Source: Neobacillus niacini NBRC 15566
GTDB lineage: Bacteria; Bacillota; Bacilli; Bacillales; Cytobacillaceae
Direction: 5' to 3'
NCBI RefSeq assembly: GCF_001591505.1
Contig: NZ_BCVA01000023.1
Span: forward strand, 27,097 to 91,096
DNA length: 64,000 nt
Shown here: piece by piece, positions 7,802 through 15,491 of the stretch
Position numbering within the stretch: position 1 is the first letter of the stretch
How the letters are laid out: each line of letters begins with the position of its first letter
Program-made: the position numbers and the translations under genes
The notes under the pieces: model-generated
What the model saw: the letters and a program-made list of their open reading frames with translations, nothing else
Told to the model about the DNA's origin: nothing
Database searches by the model: none

Positions 7802-8945
7802 TCTTAGCCAGCATTTGGCTGTAAACCGTCCCATTATCACCAAAGGCAAAAAGAAAATAGCTATTAGGATATTCTTTATACTTTCCGATAATTGGAATTC
7901 CATCCGATGTACCTCCATAAAATGCAGATACGTAATAATCAGGCTGTACTTTAATAGTGGGAAACATTTTATTAAATTCTTCAATTAGTTTATTCTTTTT
8001 GTGAATGAGTTTACTATCACGGTCTTCAGGGTAGGTAGTGTTATCATCAAGTCCGCCTATAATAATCCGGTTATCTCTAGTTGTACGCATAAATAAATAG
8101 GGACGTGCGGTTTCCCAAATGAGTGTCCTATTATACCATACCGAGAAATCTTCGACTGGATTGGTGGTTGCTGTATAGGTACTGACAAAGGAGGCCATTT
8201 TCTCTTTTTTGATGTCGATTCCTTCATAACCTGCTGCAAAGATGATATAACGTGCTTGTATAGAACATCCAGTCTTTGTAGAAACAATCATCCTTCCTAG
8301 TTCTTCATCATAATGGTGACCGTTCATTTCGGTATTTTCAAATATAGTGATTCCTTTTTGTGCTGCGTAATCCAATAGTGCATGGGTGAATCTGAACGGG
8401 TTAATTTCTGCATCATTGTATGAGTAAATAGCGGCGTCCCTGCTAAACGGATATTTTCCTTCAATCTCTTCCTTTGTTAAAAAGGCAAGTTCACAGTGCT
8501 GCTGTTTTAAAAATTCATATTCCTTTTTTAGACCTTCAACGTCTTCTGGACAGCTGGCGGAATATAAGGTATCCCTCCTGTTGAATTCACAATCAATATT
8601 AACATTTTTTGAGGCTGCTTCTATTTCATTAATGGCTTCCTTTAGTAATTGTAAATGTCTTTTTATGTAATCTGCTCCAAAAGTGTTGATCAAATTTGTA
8701 AACATCTTTTCACCAGAGTATTGAATGAGAGCTGTATTCGTACTGGTACTGCCGCTGCCAATTGTTGACTTTTCAATTAGAACCACATCTAAATTAGAAT
8801 TAGCAAGATAATATGCACACTGTGCCCCGGAGCTCCCTCCCCCAATAATTAATACATCACAAGAAAAATCCTCATCCAAAGAGGGGTAGGATGGAGGATC
8901 AGGAAAAGTAGTGGGCCAATAATAGGTTCCAGATTGTAAATTCAT
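7719..8945 (-). CDS. FAD-dependent oxidoreductase (DAO/glycine oxidase-like)
   Basis: 408 residues. A dinucleotide-binding Rossmann motif VLIIGGGSSGAQCAYYLANS sits at about 31-50, followed by the acidic ribose ligand in VVLIEKS and GSGSTSTNTALIQY. The C-terminal FAD contact region (GGTSDGIPIIGKYKEYPNSYFLFAFGDNG) fits the DAO superfamily, which oxidises amines or amino acids. No Rieske or second cofactor domain is present. The substrate cannot be read from sequence. An AGGGGGAT ribosome site supports the ATG. It lies downstream of the STAY-GREEN gene on the same strand with a gap of about 145 bases. Confidence 0.8.
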   Translation of the reverse strand: MNLQSGTYYWPTTFPDPPSYPSLDEDFSCDVLIIGGGSSGAQCAYYLANSNLDVVLIEKSTIGSGSTSTNTALIQYSGEKMFTNLINTFGADYIKRHLQLLKEAINEIEAASKNVNIDCEFNRRDTLYSASCPEDVEGLKKEYEFLKQQHCELAFLTKEEIEGKYPFSRDAAIYSYNDAEINPFRFTHALLDYAAQKGITIFENTEMNGHHYDEELGRMIVSTKTGCSIQARYIIFAAGYEGIDIKKEKMASFVSTYTATTNPVEDFSVWYNRTLIWETARPYLFMRTTRDNRIIIGGLDDNTTYPEDRDSKLIHKKNKLIEEFNKMFPTIKVQPDYYVSAFYGGTSDGIPIIGKYKEYPNSYFLFAFGDNGTVYSQMLAKIIVTEIVEGNCPDLALYLQERPFLNKG

Positions 8946-9090
8946 TTATATCCCCCTGTTAAAAAGTATAATGATAATATATCCAATCTTATTTTATGCA
9001 TGCAAAAAGCGGCATTCAGATTGATCATCATAAACATTTTTAAAAAAGGAGGCCATCTGTATTCGAATGAAGAACGGAACAGGATAATCT

Positions 9091-9558
9091 TCAGGTGGTA
9101 AAACTTTGGAAGGTCCCCCAATTTTCTTGCCTTGCCAACTGGGGATAAACGGACAGAAAGTTAATGATGATGGGTGCTTGATCTAAATGAGGATAGGTGT
9201 TGAATAGAAATCGATCGCCGTATCTTATAGCAGTTAATGCAAGTGGTAATTCACGTCTAAATATTTCATTGCGTTTTGCTGAGACAGATGGGGTAAATTG
9301 TCCTTGATCTACGTGTAAATAAACATAAAAACACAAAAAACTCCCGTGACTTTTCCATTCGCCTAAAACTTCATCTCTCATAGAGTTAATTTTTTCCCAA
9401 GCATACTTCATTCCGATATTTAAAAATAGTTGTCCAGTTATATCAGAATGAGTGAGTGTATAGCGCCTTGGGATTAATGGTTCCGTATAAGAAACTCCGT
9501 CCACGTATTCCACAGATAGTTTTTCGGGATAAAAAGTACTCAAGTAATCAACCCCCAT
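9091..9558 (-). CDS. STAY-GREEN (SGR) family protein, putative Mg-dechelatase homologue
   Basis: About 155 residues. The family core is clear: PRRYTLTHSDITGQLFLNIG, then RDEVLGEWK, GSFLCFYVYLHV, RRELPLALTAIRYGD and NTYPHLDQAPIIINF, which follow the plant STAY-GREEN order (PRTYTLTHSDIT, RDEVVAEWK, KELPVVLKAF, NNYPEL). Plant SGR removes Mg from chlorophyll a, and some bacterial homologues have been reported to dechelate Mg-tetrapyrroles. This organism shows no sign of photosynthesis, so the natural substrate is unknown. Start is uncertain: GTG 9567, ATG 9558 or TTG 9543; only the TTG has a G-rich site (GGGGGT) at good spacing. It lies downstream of an HrtAB-like exporter on the same strand. Confidence 0.85.
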   Translation of the reverse strand: MGVDYLSTFYPEKLSVEYVDGVSYTEPLIPRRYTLTHSDITGQLFLNIGMKYAWEKINSMRDEVLGEWKSHGSFLCFYVYLHVDQGQFTPSVSAKRNEIFRRELPLALTAIRYGDRFLFNTYPHLDQAPIIINFLSVYPQLARQENWGTFQSFTT

Positions 9559-9607
9559 TTTTATCACGATATTGGAAACTGACCGTTTGTAAATTTCTTA
9601 TATATCT

Positions 9608-9642
9608 TAATAAAGGCAGCTCCACGACAGATCAGAGCTACC
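9608..9642 (-). terminator. Terminator of the HrtAB-like exporter operon
   Basis: On the minus strand, arms AGGTAGCTC and GAGCTGCCT are followed by TTTATTAA. It separates the exporter from the STAY-GREEN gene, which therefore probably has its own promoter or is reached by read-through. Confidence 0.6.
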
Positions 9643-9687
9643 TCATTATTAATTTTCTCATGTTATTCCTTATCATTAAGGTATATT

Positions 9688-10404
9688 CTAGATTTTCCCC
9701 TCGTATGCCATATGTTGTACCCTCGTATGATTCTCTAATGCTGTTGAAAGAACGCCATCTGTCATTTTATAAACTTTGTCACAATAGTCGACAAGCCGAA
9801 TATCGTGAGTCACGACAATGGTCGTTGTTTTTTTCTGCTTCGTTACTTTTTTCAATAGTTCCATCACTTCATAGGCACGGTCTGAATCAAGGGAGGCTGT
9901 GGGCTCATCTGCCAAAATAATCGAAGGATTGCTATACAGAGCTTTAGCTATAGCAACGCGCTGGCGTTCTCCCCCGGATAAGTCGGAGGGATATTTCATA
10001 AGTAAGTCTGCAATCCCTAAGTCCTCGTATAGTTGATTTCGCTCCACTTTTGACATATTACCTTTTTTTACTTTATCTAATAGTTTCAGTTGATTGGCCA
10101 CTGAGAGGAAAGGGATTAGGTTCGAAGCTTGTAATACAAATCCAATTTCTCTGAGCCGGATTTGGGAGCGTGCTTTTTCATTTAAAGTGGTTAGATTCTC
10201 CCCGTTAATGATAACATCACCTGAGGTGGGTGATAATAATCCCCCTACAATCGTGAGAAAGGTACTTTTTCCAGATCCCGATGGACCAATAATGGCAATC
10301 AATTCCCCTCGGTTGGCAAGGAAATCTGTTTCCTTTAAGGCCTCCACCTTCTTATGGCCGCTTCCAAAACTCTTCTTTACTTGATGTAACTCTAACACTG
10401 CCAT
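9688..10404 (-). CDS. ABC exporter ATPase (MacB/LolD class, HrtA-like)
   Basis: 238 residues with Walker A GPSGSGKS (about 40-47), Q-loop VLQASNLIPFLSV, signature LSGGERQRVAIAKAL, Walker B IILADEPTASLD and switch VTHDIRL. The LSGGERQR form and the ADEPTASLD box are typical of the MacB/FtsE/LolD group that pairs with FtsX-like permeases. It ends three bases before the neighbouring permease begins in the operon sense, so the two form one transporter. The best match I can recall is the HrtAB heme/porphyrin efflux pump; related pumps move peptides or antibiotics. Confidence 0.85.
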   Translation of the reverse strand: MAVLELHQVKKSFGSGHKKVEALKETDFLANRGELIAIIGPSGSGKSTFLTIVGGLLSPTSGDVIINGENLTTLNEKARSQIRLREIGFVLQASNLIPFLSVANQLKLLDKVKKGNMSKVERNQLYEDLGIADLLMKYPSDLSGGERQRVAIAKALYSNPSIILADEPTASLDSDRAYEVMELLKKVTKQKKTTTIVVTHDIRLVDYCDKVYKMTDGVLSTALENHTRVQHMAYEGKI

Positions 10405-10407
10405 GGT

Positions 10408-11478
10408 TTATCCTCCTATCGCTTTCAGTGGATCAATTCGAACAATTGTCAGGACTGAGAAAAAGGCACCAGCAGTTGCAACAGCCATTAGTATGAATCC
10501 ATAGAGCACCATCACGGTCACATCAAATGAAACAGGAACAGCTGCTGGTAAAAAAGCTCCTGAAACAAGTGCGAAGGCGAATCCTAACGCTGTCCCAATG
10601 GACGCTAAAATAAAGGTTTGTGCCACAACAGACCAAGATAAATAATAACTGGAAATACCTTGGGCCTTCATCACGCCGAACATGCTGATCTTCTGCACAG
10701 TCAATACATACAAGAAAATAGCTACAATGATGGATGATATTCCAAAGAGGAAATAAATCATGAAATTTAGAGTAAGTTTCTGTTCGGTATAACCAGGTAA
10801 ATTTTGAATAAATGTTTCAATTTCAATGGAGGTTAGTTCATCATTTTGAGTGAGATTTGAGAGAGAATCATTTTGAACAACAATTCCATTGATTTGATCT
10901 TTATTCTGTTTTGCTGCGTCACCAAATTTAACTTGGTGAAAGGTTGCTAGGTTAGTATATAGTACAGGTGCAGCGTTAAATCGAGCTTGGTCGGTAAAAC
11001 CGACAATCTTTAAAAGCTGGTCACTGGAGGACAAGGATAATTCATCACCTAGTTTGAATCCCTCTTCTTTAAGTGAATCGTCCGCAATAACCTCATTTGC
11101 TTTCTTAAAATCCCTTCCTTCTGTCACATCAGGCATTAGAAATTCTTCTCTGTTAATACCAAAGAGAGAGATGTTTTGCTTGGAGTCCCCATTGCTGGCA
11201 ATCACGTTTAACTGACCGATGACAGCTGTTTCATCTGCTTTAATGTCGTTTAGTTGATCGATTGACATGAATGATTGATACAAGCTTTTATCTGACTCCT
11301 CGGTAAGGATAATAGCGGTTGCATTCCATTTGTCAACCGCTTCTCTATTCAAATTGGCGAGACCAGTTGCAAGCCCAGAGAGAAAGAACACTAGATAAGA
11401 AACAAGCATTAAAATTCCTGTAATTAAGGTGAAACGAAGTTTATTTTTTTTAATTTCCTGCCATGCTAAAAACACCAT
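10408..11478 (-). CDS. FtsX-like ABC exporter permease (HrtB-like)
   Basis: 356 residues with the architecture one N-terminal helix (LITGILMLVSYLVFFLSGLATGL), a large extracellular domain (about 40-240) and three C-terminal helices. The segment YVLTVQKISMFGVMKAQGISSYYL and the ending VRIDPLKAIGG closely resemble S. aureus HrtB (YVMTIQKISQIGILKAIGI and VDPIEAIGG), which exports heme or porphyrin with HrtA. It is the promoter-proximal gene of the pair and is divergent from the MerR/B12 regulator, with a perfect operator-like dyad over its promoter. The substrate is inferred only from similarity. Confidence 0.8.
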   Translation of the reverse strand: MVFLAWQEIKKNKLRFTLITGILMLVSYLVFFLSGLATGLANLNREAVDKWNATAIILTEESDKSLYQSFMSIDQLNDIKADETAVIGQLNVIASNGDSKQNISLFGINREEFLMPDVTEGRDFKKANEVIADDSLKEEGFKLGDELSLSSSDQLLKIVGFTDQARFNAAPVLYTNLATFHQVKFGDAAKQNKDQINGIVVQNDSLSNLTQNDELTSIEIETFIQNLPGYTEQKLTLNFMIYFLFGISSIIVAIFLYVLTVQKISMFGVMKAQGISSYYLSWSVVAQTFILASIGTALGFAFALVSGAFLPAAVPVSFDVTVMVLYGFILMAVATAGAFFSVLTIVRIDPLKAIGG

Positions 11479-11551
11479 GTCACTCCCTTTCGAATGTAAG
11501 ATATTAAATGTTTACTTAATTATTAATGCATTTAACCTGAATTGTTTATTG

Positions 11552-11585
11552 TTTGTATAATGTTATGTAATAAACATTATACAAA
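11552..11585. promoter_or_regulatory. Perfect 13-bp operator-like dyad in the exporter/MerR intergenic region
   Basis: TTTGTATAATGTT (11552-11564) is repeated in exact inverse at 11573-11585 with an 8-bp spacer. The right arm covers the -10 box of the exporter promoter, so a bound protein would block it. The divergent MerR/B12 protein is the obvious candidate ligand. Confidence 0.7.
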
Positions 11586-11604
11586 TGTTCATGGTTTTAA
11601 TCAA
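11576..11604 (-). promoter_or_regulatory. Promoter of the HrtBA-like operon
   Basis: On the minus strand TTGATT (11604-11599) and a perfect TATAAT (11581-11576) are 17 bp apart. The -10 is embedded in the 13-bp dyad. Confidence 0.65.
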
Positions 11605-11616
11605 ACATAATGTTAT

Positions 11617-11670
11617 TTGTATAACGTTTATAATGATAACGTTGTACCAACTACAGGTATTCGTTATACT
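11617..11670 (+). promoter_or_regulatory. Promoter and second, imperfect dyad for the MerR/B12 regulator
   Basis: TTGTATAACGTT (11617-11628) and AACGTTGTACCAA (11638-11650) form an imperfect dyad of the same sequence class as the first. It overlaps a promoter made of TTGTAC (11642-11647), 17 bp, and TATACT (11665-11670). Autoregulation is likely. Confidence 0.6.
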
Positions 11671-11717
11671 AATGATGTCTATGAGGTTGTGGAGAAGGTA
11701 GTAAGGGGATGAAATAA

Positions 11718-12629
11718 ATGATTCAATCCGATGAAAATGGATTATTTGCCATTCATCAAGTTGCAGATATAACCGGCTTATCGAAACAAGTGATTCGAAA
11801 ATGGGAAGAACGTTATGGAATTATTCAACCAAAGCGAATGGATAATGGTTATAGAATATATAGTCAACAGGATGTCAAAACGCTTCTAAAAGTAAAATTA
11901 CTCTCAGAACAAGGCCACTCACTTAAACAAGCTGCATTACTTGTAAAAGAGGTAAGGGAAGAGCCTGAGATTTTGATACAAAAAGAAAAATCCCCCTACT
12001 ATGAGCAGTGGAATGAATATGTCTTTCAGCTTCTTGAAAAAGGCATGCACTGTGATGAAATAGAATTAAATTTTATCTTAAAACAAGCTTATCATCATCT
12101 AGGGTTAGAGCACTTTTTAACCGATATTGTCATTCCTTTTTTAAAAGAGGTAGGGAAAAAGTGGGAGAATCACGAGTGGGATGAATATCAGGAATCTGTA
12201 TCTAGCTTGGTGGTAAGAGATTTCTTAGTCCAAATTCGACGAAATTATCAATATCGGGAACAAGCTCCATTTGTTCTCGGAGCATGTCTGCCATATGAAC
12301 AACATGAAGTACCGCTCCACCTAATCTTATTACGTTTCATGATGAAAGGATGGAAAACTCAGTTGATGGGGCCTTCCCCCGCTCCAGGAGCGATTGAATC
12401 ATTGGTATGTAAATTAAAGCCAGATGTGGTTTTGTTATCGGCTACAACTTCTATACCATTTGAAACGGACCCTCAATTGCTGCAGAGATTAGATCAATTT
12501 GCTGAAGAGCAAATGGACGTGGCCTTCTACCTTGGCGGTCAAGGGGCAGCTGCCTATCTCTCCGATTATAAACCACGGGCCATTCGTGTAACCAATTCCG
12601 TTGAAGACATTTTAAATAGTAATAACTAA
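11718..12629 (+). CDS. MerR-family regulator with cobalamin-binding domain (CarH/LitR-like)
   Basis: 303 residues. The N-terminal winged helix (about 8-80, FAIHQVADITGLSKQVIRKWEERYGII) is MerR type. Residues about 95-185 form the helical B12-cap region (GKKWENHEWDEYQESV) and 190-303 a Rossmann-like B12-binding domain with YEQHEVP where E/DxHxxG is expected, then a SAT-like turn and YLGGQGA. The axial His is kept but the motif Gly is Pro, and the cap His that CarH uses in its light state aligns with Ser. CarH/LitR proteins are light-sensing adenosylcobalamin repressors; light sensing here is therefore uncertain. Divergent from the HrtBA-like operon. Ribosome site AAGGGG. Confidence 0.85.
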   Translation: MIQSDENGLFAIHQVADITGLSKQVIRKWEERYGIIQPKRMDNGYRIYSQQDVKTLLKVKLLSEQGHSLKQAALLVKEVREEPEILIQKEKSPYYEQWNEYVFQLLEKGMHCDEIELNFILKQAYHHLGLEHFLTDIVIPFLKEVGKKWENHEWDEYQESVSSLVVRDFLVQIRRNYQYREQAPFVLGACLPYEQHEVPLHLILLRFMMKGWKTQLMGPSPAPGAIESLVCKLKPDVVLLSATTSIPFETDPQLLQRLDQFAEEQMDVAFYLGGQGAAAYLSDYKPRAIRVTNSVEDILNSNN

Positions 12630-12669
12630 GGCTATGATAGTAATAAATGGATAAATTCGGGGTGAGAAA

Positions 12670-13380
12670 ATGCCTGAACATATCGAAGTAATGTTAAGGT
12701 CCATTACTTCTTTCAGTTTATTACTAATTGGAGCAAGGATATTAGGTAAACAAACGATATCACAAATGACAATGTTTGATTTTGTGGCATCCATTTCGTT
12801 AGGCGCCATTTCAGCTAATTTAGCCTTTAATACTTCTGTTAAGATGCACCATACGATTATTGCTTTTACGATCTATGTAGCAATTATTTTTTTAATGGCA
12901 ATTATCTCATTAAAAAACAGAAAAGGGAGAAAGTTTCTAGCTGGAGATCCTACAATTGTAATTCAGAATGGAAAAGTATTAGAAGGTAACATGAATAAAA
13001 TGCGATATACACTGGATTATTTAAATCAACAACTAAGGGAAAAAGATGTTTTTAACATCGAAGAGGTACTTTTTGCAATCGTTGAGACGAATGGGATGTT
13101 AACGGTATTAAAAAAGCCGCAATTTAGAAATGTAACTAGACAGGACTTAATGATAGCCGTAACGCAAGAGCAGAGACTGCCTATTGAACTTATTATGGAT
13201 GGAGAAATAATAAAAGAAAATCTAGAACAAAATAATCTATCGTATTCATGGCTAGAATCGGAGCTAAAAAAGCGTAATTTAACAAAACAAGAGGTTGTTT
13301 ATGCAGTAATGGCTGCCAATGGGAATATGTATGTTGATACTTTTAAAGATCATATCCATTCCCCCATTGATACTGAATAA
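12670..13380 (+). CDS. DUF421 (YetF/YcaP family) membrane protein
   Basis: 236 residues. Three membrane helices occupy about residues 8-80 (SITSFSLLLIGARILGKQTISQMTMFDFVASISLGAISA), followed by the conserved cytosolic DUF421 domain with YTLDYLNQQLREK and the ILVVETNG-like segment EVLFAIVETNGMLTVLKK. Family members are spore- or membrane-associated proteins of unknown activity. The gene starts 40 bases after the MerR stop with a GGGGTGAG ribosome site, so it may be co-transcribed with it. Confidence 0.85.
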   Translation: MPEHIEVMLRSITSFSLLLIGARILGKQTISQMTMFDFVASISLGAISANLAFNTSVKMHHTIIAFTIYVAIIFLMAIISLKNRKGRKFLAGDPTIVIQNGKVLEGNMNKMRYTLDYLNQQLREKDVFNIEEVLFAIVETNGMLTVLKKPQFRNVTRQDLMIAVTQEQRLPIELIMDGEIIKENLEQNNLSYSWLESELKKRNLTKQEVVYAVMAANGNMYVDTFKDHIHSPIDTE

Positions 13381-13399
13381 TTCATTGGCTTACACGGTA

Positions 13400-13429
13400 G
13401 AAAAGCCCCCAAAATGTTGGGAGCTTTTC
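13400..13429. terminator. Bidirectional terminator between DUF421 and DUF1259 genes
   Basis: Arms GAAAAGCCCCCAA and TTGGGAGCTTTTC with a short loop serve the two convergent genes. Confidence 0.75.
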
Positions 13430-13432
13430 ACA

Positions 13433-13822
13433 TCATCTTAATACTTTAAACGCTTCTGCAACTTTCCGTGCAAAGTTTAATGGCGGTTCAACAGATTGAA
13501 AGTGAATATAAAGAATGTTTGGTTTTGTGTAAAGCCAATGATTATGAATGGCACTAATGAATATACCATTTCTAACTAGTATATTTATAAATCCCGGAAT
13601 TTCCTCCTCGAGTACGACTGTTTCCCCAAGGTTAAGTGCGTTACCTTCGTAATCCAAGGACTCAAATGATACTTCTGCGTGAAGTTCACTTCGACTTGGA
13701 CGACCTTGAATGGTAACATCTAGATTACGCTCAATTTCTACCGAGCAAACGCCATTTTTAACTTTTGGTTTTTTGTTTAGGATTTGGCTAAATTGCTGGC
13801 AAAGTGTATGGACATTATTCAT
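13433..13822 (-). CDS. DUF1259 (LppY/LpqO family) protein
   Basis: 129 residues. The family signature is visible: VCSVEIERNLDVTIQGRPSR, then LGETVVLEEEIPGFINILVRNGIFISAIHNHWLYTKPNILYIHFQS. The HNH plus IHF spacing is the conserved core of DUF1259. This copy has no signal peptide and covers a single repeat, whereas many members are longer secreted proteins with two. Function is unknown. It is monocistronic and convergent with the DUF421 gene. Confidence 0.8.
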   Translation of the reverse strand: MNNVHTLCQQFSQILNKKPKVKNGVCSVEIERNLDVTIQGRPSRSELHAEVSFESLDYEGNALNLGETVVLEEEIPGFINILVRNGIFISAIHNHWLYTKPNILYIHFQSVEPPLNFARKVAEAFKVLR

Positions 13823-13955
13823 AAAAAAAATCCCCTTTATTACAATTTATCTAATTTATGCTTTGGCAAAAATTAAGTAACTTGTATGGTATGGGGATTT
13901 TTTTATCGTTTAATAAGAGGGAACCACCCTTAAAAGTGCTAAAAATATAAACCAA

Positions 13956-14648
13956 TCAAATTTGAAATAGCCACACAACGAACGGTCCTAAAAAGGAGCC
14001 AATAATTGCGCATAAGGTCATGGTTACAGAACTCATGGAAAAGGCAAGTTCGCCATATTCAGCAGCTTTTGAAGTTCCTATGGCATGTGAGGCACTTCCA
14101 AGCCCAATTCCTCTCCCAATGGGGCTATGCACCTGTGCGAATTTAAAAATCATGGGCGCTGCCATGACGCCAAATATGCCGGCAATCATTACGCTGATTA
14201 CTGCTATTGAGGCGTTTCCTCCCAATCCTCTAGCCACTTCAATTGCAACAGGCGTTGTAATGGATTTAGGGATAATGGAAAGAACTAACGGGTGGGACAT
14301 TCCAAATATCTTAGCTAAGATGCTGACACTCATCATCCCAGTGATAGCACCGATCAAAACCCCGCCCAATATCGGAAACAAATGAGTCATTAAAAAGTGA
14401 CGTTGTTTATACAAAGGATAAGCAAGTGCCACAACGGCCGGTTCCAAAAGAGAGTTAATCCAATGTCCTCCGATCATATAGCTTTTATAAGGAATATCAA
14501 GCACTACGAGGATGATGACAATCAGGACGGTAGCGGTTAAAACCGGAATGAAAAATGAATATGAGAAACGGTTGTATAATCGGGTCATTGCGAAGAAGGC
14601 AAGGACAGTCAATAAAATCATCCAGATTGGGAATAGTGCTTGTTGCAT
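13956..14648 (-). CDS. LrgB/CidB family membrane protein
   Basis: 230 residues, almost all hydrophobic with about seven helices. Family marks: GHWINSLLEPAVVALAYPLYKQ, LSIIPKSITTPVAIEVARGLGG and GIGLGSASHAIGTSKAAEYGE. LrgB/CidB proteins work with LrgA/CidA in control of murein hydrolase activity, and some Bacillus pairs carry pyruvate. It overlaps the 3' end of the upstream lrgA-type gene by 31 bases in a different frame, so translation is probably coupled. Without the usual LytST or CidR neighbour the exact subclass cannot be fixed. Confidence 0.85.
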   Translation of the reverse strand: MQQALFPIWMILLTVLAFFAMTRLYNRFSYSFFIPVLTATVLIVIILVVLDIPYKSYMIGGHWINSLLEPAVVALAYPLYKQRHFLMTHLFPILGGVLIGAITGMMSVSILAKIFGMSHPLVLSIIPKSITTPVAIEVARGLGGNASIAVISVMIAGIFGVMAAPMIFKFAQVHSPIGRGIGLGSASHAIGTSKAAEYGELAFSMSSVTMTLCAIIGSFLGPFVVWLFQI

Positions 14649-15022
14649 TCCTGTTCATCCTTTCTATTTTTCGCTTTCTTTTCAAAGAATTGGCTTGCCC
14701 TTCCTGCTATTGCAATGGTAATTACGGTGCTTAATAGAATGACTATAAAGAGCATTGCACCTTGAACCGAAAGCAAGGAAGAGTAATTCATGATACCAAC
14801 AGTAGCCGGAATAAAAAACAAAGTTAATATACTTAATAGAAAACCTGCTCCCTGCTCAATAAACTTTACTGGGATAATTTTCAAACACAAACAAACGAAA
14901 AGTAATATAAGTGCGATAATACTACCTGGAATCATCAGGTGAAAAAGGTTTTGAATCGCCTTTCCAATGAAGGAAAAAATATATAAAATACCAATTTGCA
15001 AAACAATGATTAGGAATTTCAT
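14618..15022 (-). CDS. LrgA/CidA family holin-like protein
   Basis: About 134 residues from the ATG at 15022 (MKFLIIVLQIGILYIFSFIGKAIQNLFHLMIPGSIIALILLF). A TTG at 15040 would add six residues but has no ribosome site, whereas GAGGG precedes the ATG. Four hydrophobic helices and the PGSIIALILLFVCLCLKIIP segment are typical of LrgA/CidA. It is the first gene of the two-gene unit with the LrgB-type protein and would act as its membrane partner. Confidence 0.85.
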   Translation of the reverse strand: MKFLIIVLQIGILYIFSFIGKAIQNLFHLMIPGSIIALILLFVCLCLKIIPVKFIEQGAGFLLSILTLFFIPATVGIMNYSSLLSVQGAMLFIVILLSTVITIAIAGRASQFFEKKAKNRKDEQECNKHYSQSG

Positions 15023-15141
15023 ATGCACAGGGTCCCTCAAATGAGAGACTACAACTTACCTTCTTTCTATAAAGTCTACTATTCAAGAACTTTTTTCATT
15101 ATACACCCATTGATTGCACAGGTGCTTTCTATATGTTTCCA

Positions 15142-15171
15142 TTGACGAATGTTGGTTTTATACTGTATTAT
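15142..15171 (+). promoter_or_regulatory. Promoter of the second lysine riboswitch operon
   Basis: TTGACG (15142-15147) and TATTAT (15166-15171) are 18 bp apart and lie about 35 bases upstream of the aptamer. Confidence 0.5.
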
Positions 15172-15206
15172 ATAAAAATAATTTAATAAGACCTCACTTT
15201 TTATAT

Positions 15207-15388
15207 AGTGAGGTAGAGGCGCGATATTTAACAGTCTTTAGTGGAGCTTGAGAAGCCGTGATGCTAAGGAGAAGGAAATGTCGCCGAAGTTTGTAATATT
15301 CTCGGTATTACATGCTGGGTCTGCAGTTAAGAGCTGCAGGACTGTCTCAATAAACTCCCCAGTTTATTGAGTTGTGCTATCTCATTTG
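15207..15388 (+). promoter_or_regulatory. Lysine riboswitch (L box), second copy
   Basis: A near-canonical aptamer: GTGAGGTAGAGGCGCGA at the 5' side, the P2 loop-E region AGTCTTTAGTGGAGC, AAGGAAATGTCGCCGAAG, GCTGGGTCTGCAG, GCAGGACTGTC, and GTGCTATCTCATTT closing P1. A terminator follows. It should repress the downstream amino acid ABC operon when lysine is plentiful. Confidence 0.95.
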
Positions 15389-15425
15389 GGATAAAGAGAG
15401 GACTTAAGGGCAACTATGTATAGTG

Positions 15426-15456
15426 CGACCTGAGTATACCTCAGGTCGTTTTTTGT
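15426..15456 (+). terminator. Terminator of the second lysine riboswitch
   Basis: Arms CGACCTGAG and CTCAGGTCG around TATAC, then six T. Confidence 0.92.
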
Positions 15457-15491
15457 CGTAATTTAGAGGAAAAAACAGGAGGAGAGACATT

